Below are positions 31,242 to 39,295 of a stretch of DNA of 64,000 bases, one piece after another. Source of the stretch: a virus. The position numbers were made by a program, and so were the translations under genes. Numbering within the stretch: position 1 is the stretch's first letter; each line of letters opens with the position of its first letter. The notes beneath the pieces are model-generated. The model ran no database searches and was not told the DNA's origin. It worked only from the letters and a program-made list of their open reading frames with translations. The stretch is from IMG/VR virus record IMGVR_UViG_3300044647_001247, positions 1-64,000 of that record; one strand, 5' to 3'.

Positions 31242-31669
31242 TGCAAAAGTTACAAAGACCTGGTACATCAAATGCAGCAGGAACATCTGTAGAAGCTAAA
31301 ACTGCAGCTTGTGTAACTGAACTTATGAATGCTTCTGCAAGTTTTCATAAGCTTCATTTAAAAGTGACAGGTGTAGGTTCTTTTTCTAGTCATAAAGCTC
31401 TTAATGAACTATATGACGCTCTTCCAGGACATGCTGATACACTTGCTGAGGGTTTTCAAGGAGCTTCTGAAAAACTTTTGGAATATAGCGGTGATGTAGC
31501 TCCTACTAATTTAAACTCAGTTCAAGAAGCATTAGCTTATTTAAGAACTATGACAAGTATGATAAACTCTTTACAGTCTATTATGCCTTACAGTGAAATA
31601 AGTAATGATCTTGATAATGTAAAAAGCACAATTAACAGTATTAAATATAAACTACTTTTTCTTAAATAA
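31241..31669 (+). CDS. Helical protein (142 aa), ferritin-like or Dps-like pattern
   Basis: The text 'CVTELMNASASFHKLHLKVTGVGSFSSHKALNELYDALPGHADTLAEGFQGASEK' resembles the DNA-binding Dps/ferritin-like helix bundle ('H...H' and 'D...E' spacing). Only some metal ligands are visible, so enzymatic function is uncertain. It lies in the head module and could be a virion or DNA-protecting protein. Confidence 0.55.
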   Translation: MQKLQRPGTSNAAGTSVEAKTAACVTELMNASASFHKLHLKVTGVGSFSSHKALNELYDALPGHADTLAEGFQGASEKLLEYSGDVAPTNLNSVQEALAYLRTMTSMINSLQSIMPYSEISNDLDNVKSTINSIKYKLLFLK

Positions 31670-31680
31670 TTTTTTTTATT

Positions 31681-31699
31681 GTATATTTTATAACCCAAA
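31681..31699 (+). promoter_or_regulatory. Late-type promoter motif (variant)
   Basis: GTATATTTTATAACCCAAA begins 31 nt before the ATG at 31712 and keeps the GTATATT core. Confidence 0.45.
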
Positions 31700-31711
31700 A
31701 ATTCAAATCCT

Positions 31712-33193
31712 ATGTATTTTCCACACGCGTTTAGGAAATCTTTCTTGGTTTCCTCTGGTACTCTAGCATCAGGCGTAGCTACTAATGCCCTCACTGCAGG
31801 ACAACTTGGTATGTATGCTCCCACTAGTGCTACTAACTCTACACTTGCAACTGTTGCTGCTGGTGTAACTCCTTTTTTTGTTATTCAAGGATCTTATTTC
31901 ACGAATGACAAAATTGGTGTTCATGGCGGATATAAAGAATCCGTTAAATCTAAGCTGGTAAACCCTAAGTTTATTAGTCGTGTAATTAGAATTCCATCAA
32001 AAAGTGCTATTAACCAAGTTGTACGTGTAAGTGCAAATGGTGTAGGTCTTACAGCTGATGAAACTTACAGACTTCGTATAGATCTTAAAGGTTCTCCTGC
32101 ATTACGGTATTTAAGTCATCAATTGTATAGAGTTGTTGATTATTGGTCTGGTTGTGTAAATACAACTACTGCTACACATAAAAAAGATCCAGTGATGGCT
32201 TTGTTAGCATGGAAAGATCAAATTAACACCTATCCTTTGTTTGATCAAATGGTTAAGGCTCGTGTGTATAAGTATGTAACTGTACTTTCTGCTACAGGTG
32301 CTGCTACTGGTGTAACTACTCTTCAGGCTACTATTCCTATGACTAGTACCACTGGTGTTGTAGTGGGTCAAAAAGTTATCGGTACTGGTATTCCTGCTAA
32401 TAGCTTTGTAACCACTGTAACTGCTAATACAAGTATTGTTGTTAAATTTCCTGCACAAGCTGTAGCTCCTACTATTGGTGCGGCTGTATCTATGCAGTTT
32501 TTTAGTGATGTATACACTGAAGCTGGTACAGTAGCTCTTATTCCTGGTACAAGTGTAGCAACTGGTTTAACTTCTACTGCTTACTCAGCAGATGCTGATG
32601 CAGCTAGTTTCACCTACACTCAGCAGCCTCATATTGAATTAACACTTGGTTTTGTAGAAACTACTTTTGGTGCATGTACTTTCACTCCTACTGATAAGTA
32701 TGAACTGGAACCTTTGGTAGCATATCTTTCTGTAATTGACGAGAGTGGTGACGTATGTATTTCTGCTCCTTTTGTAGCAAATACTGCTGCTATCACTGCT
32801 GCCAATCCTTATTTATCTAGCCATGGTATTGAGATTCAAGCTGTTCAGCAAGTTTCTGGACTGGGTGAAACCTTATTACGTGAATTGATTTTGGACGGAC
32901 GTTATCTTCAGAATGCCTATCCTGATAGTTCTAGAGTGGAACATCTGCGTATGCGTGAGATTGAAGCAGATCCTATGTTAGCTCAAGTTACACGTAGTGC
33001 TTTATATGATAAAGTAATTGTTCTTCATAACGTTCCTCGTTGGAACAATCCTAACGGAACTTATGATAATGATCAATATGCTTTAGTATTTAATGTAACG
33101 GCCGGTACAGCTACCACTGCTATTACTAACTATTTCGTTACTGCCGCAAACGCTGCTCAGGGTGCTAACACCATTGCTTTAGAAACTTATTAA
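31712..33193 (+). CDS. Virion protein with inserted beta-domain (493 aa)
   Basis: The opening 'MYFPHAFRKSFLVSSGTLAS' and the pattern 'RLRIDLKGSPALRYLSHQLYRVVDYWSGC' suggest a large structural protein. Residues about 195-260 form a Thr/Val/Gly-rich beta domain ('GVVVGQKVIGTGIPANSFVTTV') like those in surface adhesins at 40-49 kb, so it appears inserted. It has its own promoter and ends at a terminator, which suggests high expression. Its place in the virion is unknown. Confidence 0.6.
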   Translation: MYFPHAFRKSFLVSSGTLASGVATNALTAGQLGMYAPTSATNSTLATVAAGVTPFFVIQGSYFTNDKIGVHGGYKESVKSKLVNPKFISRVIRIPSKSAINQVVRVSANGVGLTADETYRLRIDLKGSPALRYLSHQLYRVVDYWSGCVNTTTATHKKDPVMALLAWKDQINTYPLFDQMVKARVYKYVTVLSATGAATGVTTLQATIPMTSTTGVVVGQKVIGTGIPANSFVTTVTANTSIVVKFPAQAVAPTIGAAVSMQFFSDVYTEAGTVALIPGTSVATGLTSTAYSADADAASFTYTQQPHIELTLGFVETTFGACTFTPTDKYELEPLVAYLSVIDESGDVCISAPFVANTAAITAANPYLSSHGIEIQAVQQVSGLGETLLRELILDGRYLQNAYPDSSRVEHLRMREIEADPMLAQVTRSALYDKVIVLHNVPRWNNPNGTYDNDQYALVFNVTAGTATTAITNYFVTAANAAQGANTIALETY

Positions 33194-33215
33194 GCAATTT
33201 AATCCTATAACAATC

Positions 33216-33249
33216 AGGGAGAGTGTACAGTTGTGCACCTCCCTTTTTG
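33216..33249 (+). terminator. Intrinsic terminator after the structural gene
   Basis: AGGGAG (33216-33221) and CTCCCT (33239-33244) with inner GTGTAC/GTGCAC pairs form the stem, followed by TTTTGTTTTT. Confidence 0.85.
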
Positions 33250-33274
33250 TTTTTGGAAAAGTGGTAAAAATTCA

Positions 33275-33293
33275 GTAAATTAATATTGAGGAG
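33275..33293 (+). promoter_or_regulatory. Late-type promoter motif
   Basis: GTAAATTAATATTGAGGAG lies directly behind the terminator and 40 nt before the ATG at 33334. Confidence 0.55.
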
Positions 33294-33333
33294 TTGTATT
33301 TAAAATTATAATAAATTATAAAAGTTTATATCA

Positions 33334-33876
33334 ATGGCTAGTAAACATCAGTTAAGTTTAGAAATACTAGAGACTAATAATACAAAGGTGTTTAGAGTGG
33401 CTGATACTAGCACCTACAGTGATAATATTCCTGTAGATTGTGGTCTTTTACAAATTACTTCTCCCGGGTTTAGTCAACCTGTAAATATAGATGTGCAAAG
33501 TGGCTTTAATTTAATATTAAATGCATGTACATTAGGTATACAAAGTTCTGGTTGTGAGAATGCTCAAGTTTTACCAGATGGTGTGTATACAATTCGTTTT
33601 TCTGTTTCTCCTAATTCTGTAGTTTATGTTGAGTATGATCATTTGAGAATAACTCAAACTAACAATCTTTATTATAAAGAATTGTGTAAACTTGAAATGT
33701 CTGCTTGTGAACCAGATGCTGATGTAAAAGAACAATTAAAAGAACTTTCTTTAATTAAGAATTTTATTGATGGTGCCAAAGCAAAGGTGGAATATTGTGC
33801 TGATTTAGAAACAGGAATGGATATGTTAATATATGCTCAAAAAAGACTTCTTAAATTAGTTGATTCTTGTAATTAA
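33334..33876 (+). CDS. Hypothetical protein with FN3-like segment (180 aa)
   Basis: A beta-rich N-terminal half ('TKVFRVADTSTYSDNIPVDCGLLQITSPGF', later 'DGVYTIRFSVSPNSVVYVEYDHLRITQT') reads as an Ig/FN3-like domain, followed by a helical C-terminus. Possibly a capsid decoration or fibre-attachment protein. First gene of the fibre cassette. Confidence 0.6.
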   Translation: MASKHQLSLEILETNNTKVFRVADTSTYSDNIPVDCGLLQITSPGFSQPVNIDVQSGFNLILNACTLGIQSSGCENAQVLPDGVYTIRFSVSPNSVVYVEYDHLRITQTNNLYYKELCKLEMSACEPDADVKEQLKELSLIKNFIDGAKAKVEYCADLETGMDMLIYAQKRLLKLVDSCN

Positions 33877-33892
33877 TAAAAAAACCAATTTT

Positions 33893-34030
33893 ATGGGACA
33901 GTGTTCATATTGCAAATCTCCTTTCACTTGTTCATGTCAAATAAGAGTTGCCTCAGATGGTACAAAACTTTGTGCTAGTTGCGTTCCTATTTATGAACAA
34001 TTATTACAAAATAATATAAATACTCAATAA
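33893..34030 (+). CDS. Small Cys-rich zinc-finger-like protein (45 aa)
   Basis: ATG at 33893 opens a 45-aa protein with CSYC, CSC and CASC clusters (Cys at 4, 7, 13, 15, 27, 30), enough for one zinc site or more. It lies 16 nt after the previous gene and 5 nt before the next, as part of the same operon. Function unknown. Confidence 0.55.
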   Translation: MGQCSYCKSPFTCSCQIRVASDGTKLCASCVPIYEQLLQNNINTQ

Positions 34031-34035
34031 TAATA

Positions 34036-34626
34036 ATGAGAAATTTACTTCCTAATGTAATAGGGCATAATAAGACATATGCTAATGCTGTGGAACAATT
34101 ATTTAAGTCCATAAGATATGGAATTAATAGTTGTAAAACAAAGTCTTCTTATGATCAAGCTGTTATAAGAAAGCAAATTGTTAGTTGGCAACTTAATGAA
34201 GATAATGATGCTTTAACAACTGCTTCTATACAATATAACACTTGGCTTCCAGTTACTTATGAAGTGAATACTTCCGGAGCTATTGAGTCTGGAGGTTCTT
34301 CTCAATGTTCTCCTGCAGCACTATCTTTAGGATATACCTATCCAGGTGGAACACAGAATATTATTGATGTTAATAGTGGTGGTTGTATAACTAGAATTAA
34401 TCTAAACCCCACTGTAAATATTGGTGGAGGAACTGCTGATTATATTCATACACAATCTGTTGCTGCAACCACTTGGAATATAACTCACAATTTAGGTTTT
34501 ATTCCAAATGTATTTGTATTAGACGGGTCTGGTGTAGAAATTATTGGTTCTGTAACCTCTGCTACAACAACAACATTGGTATTAACTTTTTCTCAATCTG
34601 TTTCTGGAACAGCATATTTAACTTAA
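34036..34626 (+). CDS. Tail-fibre-related protein (196 aa)
   Basis: An N-terminal helical attachment-like part is followed by a beta-rich C-terminus with 'WNITHNLGFIPNVFVLDGSGVEIIG', a pattern frequent at the C-terminus of phage receptor-binding or fibre proteins. It sits directly before the 886-aa fibre. Probably part of the same appendage. Confidence 0.6.
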   Translation: MRNLLPNVIGHNKTYANAVEQLFKSIRYGINSCKTKSSYDQAVIRKQIVSWQLNEDNDALTTASIQYNTWLPVTYEVNTSGAIESGGSSQCSPAALSLGYTYPGGTQNIIDVNSGGCITRINLNPTVNIGGGTADYIHTQSVAATTWNITHNLGFIPNVFVLDGSGVEIIGSVTSATTTTLVLTFSQSVSGTAYLT

Positions 34627-34627
34627 G

Positions 34628-37288
34628 ATGCCATCTAAAAAATATCTACATGATATTGACTTAGTTCAAAATCAGCTATTAAATGCTGTTTTAGATAGTA
34701 GATCATCTGCTCCTGCTTCTGGAGTGGATGGGCAGATTTATTATAATAATGCATCAAAGCAGTTTTTTTATTATAATGGAACAACCACTTTATGGCAAGC
34801 AATAGCTGGGGCTGGACTAACAAACCCAATGACTGCATTAGGTGACATTATATATGGTGGAGCTTCTGGTGCTGTTACAAGACTAGCTGGTAACATCACT
34901 ACAACTAAACAGTTTCTATCACAAACTGGTACAGGATCTGCTTCTGCTGCTCCAACTTGGGCAACATTAGCAGGATCTGATATAACAGGAGCTGCACTTA
35001 CTAGTAGTAATGACACTAACGTAACTATTACACTTGGTGGAACTCCAGCTACTTCTTTACTTAGAGCAGCTTCTTTGACATTAGGATGGACAGGTACACT
35101 TGCCGTGGCAAGAGGAGGTACAGGTCTTGGAACTCTAGGTACAGCAAATCAACTCATAAGAGTTAATGCAGGTGGTACAGCTTTAGAATATTTTACGTCA
35201 ACATTCCTCACAGCTAACCAAACAATCACTCTTACAGGAGTGGTGACAGGATCAGGAACAACATCTATTACAACAGCTATTGCTAACGGAGCCATTACAA
35301 ATGCTATGTTAGCTAATGGAGCTGTAGCTAACTTAAGTGGTACCAATAGTGGAGACAATGCTGTAAACTCTTTATATTCAGGATTGGTATCTAATGCTAC
35401 ACACACGGGTGATGCTACAGGTGCAACAACATTAACTGTTGTAGCATTAAGAGGTGTGGCTCTACCTGCATTAGGAGCATCTGCAGGATTTTTGAGATAT
35501 ACAGGAACAGGTACTAATACATGGGTGTTTGATACCAGTGTATACATCACTGCCAACCAAACTATAACATTAACAGGAAACGTAACAGGTTCAGGAACCA
35601 CTGCTATAACAACTACAATAGGAACTAACGTAGTTACAAACGCTATGCTTGCCCAAATAGCAACTGCAAGAATAAGAGGTAGGGTAACCGCAGGCACAGG
35701 TAATGTTGAGGACTTAACAGGCACACAAGCAACCACGCTATTAGATTCATTTGCAGGAAGTGTAAAAGGTTTAGTTCCTGTTAGTGTAGGTGGTACAACT
35801 AATTTCCTTCGTGCAGATGGAGTTTGGGCAGCACCAGCAGGTGGTGGAGGTGGAGGAAGCCCAGCAGGTTCTAATACACAAATACAATACAACAATAGTG
35901 GAGCATTTGGAGCAAGTGCAAGTTTAACTTGGGATGGAACAGCTATAACAGCACCATTATACAAGAGAGTAGCTGCAATTCCTGTTAACACCGTATCTGA
36001 TGCTATTTTACTAGAAAATACAACAGCAGCAACAGGTGTTTTCCCTAATGTTGGTTTTTCTCCTGCTATACACTTTAAGGGTACAGGATGGCCTAATCCC
36101 GGTTCATCTTCTGTTCCTATTGACATGAGAATGTACCTCACAAGTGAATCGTTTGGACAAGCATCAGGTAGGTTTGTGTTGGACTACTCAAGCAATGGTT
36201 CTGCGTACAAAGAAGCACTTGTTGTTGACGCTTCCACTTCTTTTAATACCACACTTCTTAGGTTGATAGCTCCCGGCGCAGGAGCGGTATTGGAAACGCA
36301 AGGAGCAAGTGTGTTGTTTACAAAATTAGGAGGTCAGCACGATATAGTATTTGGAGATGGGACTGTAGCTTATTTTTCTTTTAGAACAGATGCTTCTACA
36401 ACTAAAATGAGCATTAGAAATTACAGCGGAAGTGCTGATTTGTTAACAGTATTTAGAACATCAGGTAATGTAGTTATAGCAAATACATCAGACAACGGAG
36501 TAGATAAACTACAAGTTAACGGTTCTGCAATAGCAACTTCATTAAAAATAACAGGTGGAACAGCAGCACAAATACTTGCAGCAGATGGCTCTGTTATAAC
36601 AGCAGGAACGGGTATAACCATATCAGGTGGAACTATTAGCTCTACGGGTGGTGGTGGTGGAGGAACTACTACATTCGCAGTAACATTTAATAATAGTGGA
36701 ACAGGTGCAGCTTCTAGTACTACTTTTGATGGGTCGGCAGCAAGAACAATATCATACAACACTATAGGTGCCAATAAGGTTATTACATCAGGTGCTTCTG
36801 CTCCAACAGGTGGTGTAGATGGAGATATTTATTTACAAACAGATATTTCTTTTTTAACAGGAAGTGGTGCTGCAAATCAAATAGCATACTTTTCAAGTGC
36901 TACAGCAGTAGTAGGAAGTAACGACTATCAATGGGATAATACAAATAAAATACTTACAGTTAATGGATTATTTAGAGGAACTGTAACAGCTAATAGACAA
37001 ACTGCATCATATACACTTGTACTAGGAGACAATGGTAAGTTAATTGAAATGAATGTAGGTTCTGCTAATAACTTAACCGTTCCTTTAAATTCAAGTGTAG
37101 CTTTTCCAATAGGAACACAAATAGATGTAATTCAATATGGTGCAGGGCAAACAACAATAGTAGCAACAAGTGGTGTAACAATAAATAGTCAAAGTGGTTA
37201 TTTAAAAATAGGGGTGAGATATTCAGCAGTAACTCTTATTAAAATAGGAACAAACGAATGGTATTGTATTGGTAATCTAGTAGCTTAA
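34628..37288 (+). CDS. Tail fibre shaft protein (886 aa)
   Basis: Repeats of the 'LTANQTITLTG.VTGSGTT.ITT' type and 'GNVE.LTGTQATTLLD...GLVPVSVGGTTNFLRADGVWAAP' build a beta-helical shaft; the same blocks recur in the fibre at 42267. Short Gly stretches act as hinges. The C-terminal 90 residues ('LGDNGKLIEMNVGSANNLTVPLN') are a distinct tip domain. No S74 chaperone is present. It likely contacts host surface glycans. Confidence 0.8.
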   Translation: MPSKKYLHDIDLVQNQLLNAVLDSRSSAPASGVDGQIYYNNASKQFFYYNGTTTLWQAIAGAGLTNPMTALGDIIYGGASGAVTRLAGNITTTKQFLSQTGTGSASAAPTWATLAGSDITGAALTSSNDTNVTITLGGTPATSLLRAASLTLGWTGTLAVARGGTGLGTLGTANQLIRVNAGGTALEYFTSTFLTANQTITLTGVVTGSGTTSITTAIANGAITNAMLANGAVANLSGTNSGDNAVNSLYSGLVSNATHTGDATGATTLTVVALRGVALPALGASAGFLRYTGTGTNTWVFDTSVYITANQTITLTGNVTGSGTTAITTTIGTNVVTNAMLAQIATARIRGRVTAGTGNVEDLTGTQATTLLDSFAGSVKGLVPVSVGGTTNFLRADGVWAAPAGGGGGGSPAGSNTQIQYNNSGAFGASASLTWDGTAITAPLYKRVAAIPVNTVSDAILLENTTAATGVFPNVGFSPAIHFKGTGWPNPGSSSVPIDMRMYLTSESFGQASGRFVLDYSSNGSAYKEALVVDASTSFNTTLLRLIAPGAGAVLETQGASVLFTKLGGQHDIVFGDGTVAYFSFRTDASTTKMSIRNYSGSADLLTVFRTSGNVVIANTSDNGVDKLQVNGSAIATSLKITGGTAAQILAADGSVITAGTGITISGGTISSTGGGGGGTTTFAVTFNNSGTGAASSTTFDGSAARTISYNTIGANKVITSGASAPTGGVDGDIYLQTDISFLTGSGAANQIAYFSSATAVVGSNDYQWDNTNKILTVNGLFRGTVTANRQTASYTLVLGDNGKLIEMNVGSANNLTVPLNSSVAFPIGTQIDVIQYGAGQTTIVATSGVTINSQSGYLKIGVRYSAVTLIKIGTNEWYCIGNLVA

Positions 37289-37290
37289 AA

Positions 37291-38037
37291 ATGAAAGCAG
37301 GGATAGTAGATAATGTTCAAAGAATAGTTACAAGTGGACTTGTATTAAACCTAGATGCAGGAAACCCACTATCGTATCCTGGAACAGGAACAGTATGGAC
37401 TGATTTAAGTGGATATGGAAATAATGCCACGTTAACAAATGGGCCAACATATTCAACAGACGGAGGTGGAAGTATATACTTCGATGGCTCTGATGATTAT
37501 GCACCAATAGGAACTAATGGATTTCCATTTGGAGCTAGTCCTGGGACATTGTCTGCTTGGACTAAAAGACAAGGAGGACCTTCTAATGAGAATATGTACC
37601 AATGGTTTATAACTTATGGAACAGGTTCTCCAGGAAGAGCTAGATTTATAGGTGCTATTGATTATCAAGATAACTTTTATCCCCTACCTACTCTTGGTTC
37701 ATTAATTGCAGGAGGATATGCAGGAGGACCTTGTCCACCAGGGTCTATAGGATGTGATGCTAGTTATGAACTTATAAAAGTGCCAGAGTTAACTTGGTTT
37801 AATTTAACAGGAACTTATGATGGACAATACGCTAGAGTATATTACAACGGGATACTTTATTTAACATATAGAGTAGACTGGAATGCATTATCTGGTAATG
37901 CTCAGCTAGCAAGACAAGTAAATGGGGGTGAATATTATAATGGATATATAGCTACTGCGTATAATTACAATCGTGCATTATCTGATGCAGAAGTCTTGCA
38001 AAACTTTAACGCACTAAAATCAAGATATGGATTATAA
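37291..38037 (+). CDS. LamG/concanavalin-like lectin domain protein (248 aa)
   Basis: 'GLVLNLDAGNPLSYPGTGTVWTDLSGYGNNATLTN' followed by 'SIYFDGSDDYAPIG' and a closing 'GYIATAYNYNRALSDAEVLQNFNALKSRYG' is the signature of LamG-like jelly-roll domains. Such domains bind carbohydrates. It lies directly after the fibre gene and probably forms a glycan-binding tip. No signal peptide. Confidence 0.85.
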   Translation: MKAGIVDNVQRIVTSGLVLNLDAGNPLSYPGTGTVWTDLSGYGNNATLTNGPTYSTDGGGSIYFDGSDDYAPIGTNGFPFGASPGTLSAWTKRQGGPSNENMYQWFITYGTGSPGRARFIGAIDYQDNFYPLPTLGSLIAGGYAGGPCPPGSIGCDASYELIKVPELTWFNLTGTYDGQYARVYYNGILYLTYRVDWNALSGNAQLARQVNGGEYYNGYIATAYNYNRALSDAEVLQNFNALKSRYGL

Positions 38038-38049
38038 AAACAAAATAAT

Positions 38050-38322
38050 ATGTTAACACAACCACCATTAAACAGAATCTTTATGATTCTAAACGTAAGT
38101 GAAGTATCAAAAATAGACTTCAACCAAGTTGAAGAAACTGATGCTACCACTATTAGAAAATCAATAGACGGTACAAAAACTTTTATTAAATATGAAAGTG
38201 GGTCAAATCCATCATTTTTAGGTAGTTTGACTACTAAAGAGGGTCCCTATACATATCCTCAGATATTAAATGTTTTAACCGGTTCTGCATGGACTGCTCC
38301 TATAACTGGTTCTCTTAACTAA
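38050..38322 (+). CDS. Hypothetical fibre-cassette protein (90 aa)
   Basis: Small acidic protein with 'LNVSEVSKIDFNQVEETDATTIRKSIDGTKTFIKYE', likely an anchoring or assembly accessory. Followed by a frameshifted small gene. Function unknown. Confidence 0.6.
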   Translation: MLTQPPLNRIFMILNVSEVSKIDFNQVEETDATTIRKSIDGTKTFIKYESGSNPSFLGSLTTKEGPYTYPQILNVLTGSAWTAPITGSLN

Positions 38323-38332
38323 ATTTTAAAAT

Positions 38333-38448
38333 ATGGGATTTAGAATTAATAGTGGAGGATTCAGAGTTAGTAGTGGTGTGATGAATATTAAACCACCTAT
38401 GCAGTTGGAGACTCCGTGCTTGGAGATATTTATTTACAATATGTTTAA
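38333..38448 (+). pseudogene. Small structural-type gene with one missing base
   Basis: From ATG 38333 the frame reads MGFRINSGGFRVSSGV and NIKPP, then loses sense. Adding one T near 38398 restores YAVGDSVLGDIYLQYV and a stop at 38446-38448, close in style to the 'GDIYLQ' text of the neighbouring fibre. The uncorrected frame runs to 38482 into the next gene. Decayed gene or assembly error. Confidence 0.5.
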
Positions 38449-38459
38449 AACTATAAAAA

Positions 38460-38738
38460 ATGAAAAAGATACAACCATTTAACATTTGGGTAAACGGACA
38501 AAATAAATCAGCAAAGTATATGTTTCTTCGTTGTGGAACAGATAACCTAGAAGATTCAGCAATGTTTTACTATTCACTACACGAAGCAACTTTAAACAAA
38601 GATGGTGAAGAAATTTCTGGAAATATTTTAACAGAAGGAAACATTACAATGACAGGAACACCATATACTAACTGGGAGACAAATCCTCAAGCATGGACCT
38701 GGGCTACAGGACAACTTGGTATAACAGTGTTAGTTTAA
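38460..38738 (+). CDS. Hypothetical fibre-cassette protein (92 aa)
   Basis: Opens MKKIQPFNIWVNGQNKSAKY; beta-rich with 'WETNPQAWTWATGQLGITVLV' at the end. Proteins of this style are common among phage tail accessories, but the role is unknown. Confidence 0.65.
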   Translation: MKKIQPFNIWVNGQNKSAKYMFLRCGTDNLEDSAMFYYSLHEATLNKDGEEISGNILTEGNITMTGTPYTNWETNPQAWTWATGQLGITVLV

Positions 38739-38769
38739 TATGTTGATTTTTTACACTGCAAAAAATTCA

Positions 38770-38788
38770 GTATATTATTAGTGAGGAG
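38770..38788 (+). promoter_or_regulatory. Late-type promoter motif
   Basis: GTATATTATTAGTGAGGAG lies 56 nt before the ATG at 38845; preceded by AAAAATTCA, as is the copy at 33275. Confidence 0.6.
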
Positions 38789-38844
38789 TGTGTGTGTGTG
38801 TATGTTTTTCATATATTTATAAATAATAATATAACTATTCAATA

Positions 38845-39294
38845 ATGCCAGATAATGTAGGATATACCCCAGGTATAGGGGCAACAGTAGCAGCAGAGGA
38901 AATACTTGGTATTTTATTCCAAAGAATAAAGCTGACTCTTGGTGCAGATGGTGTAAATGATGGAGATGTAAGTTCTTCAAATCCTATGCCAACACAAGCC
39001 CAAAAAACAGATGAATTGCTGTCAACCATACAGATGCTTATGGGAATCCTTGTAGGTATGTGCGAAAGCCTTCAAGTGGTAGATGCAGCACAAAGACAAC
39101 GTATTGCTATTGATGCTATTGCAGCAGGATTAACACTTGCCACTGTAACTACTGTAGGCACTGTATCTACTGTATCTACTGTAACAAACGTAGCTGCCCA
39201 AACTTCAATGGCAGGTATGGATAGAGAAATGTATATTAATATAGCAGACCAAACGTATGCATTGTGCATTCGTCAACACTTAAAATTTGAATAA
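38845..39294 (+). CDS. Fibre-cassette protein with TV-rich segment (149 aa)
   Basis: A Gly/Ala/Met-rich helical body is followed by a 'TVTTVGTVSTVSTVTNVAA' repeat stretch (about residues 100-120) and a 'DREMYINIADQTYALCIRQHL' end. The TV repeats suggest a beta-helix or hinge. Possibly a collar linking fibre and virion. Overlaps none of its neighbours. Confidence 0.55.
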   Translation: MPDNVGYTPGIGATVAAEEILGILFQRIKLTLGADGVNDGDVSSSNPMPTQAQKTDELLSTIQMLMGILVGMCESLQVVDAAQRQRIAIDAIAAGLTLATVTTVGTVSTVSTVTNVAAQTSMAGMDREMYINIADQTYALCIRQHLKFE

Positions 39295-39295
39295 T

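Noticed and set aside
35149-36141. Leftward 330-aa ORF inside the fibre gene
   Set aside because: Val/Pro/Ala-rich mirror of the Gly/Thr/Asn repeat fibre in the opposite frame; repetitive codons create such shadows.
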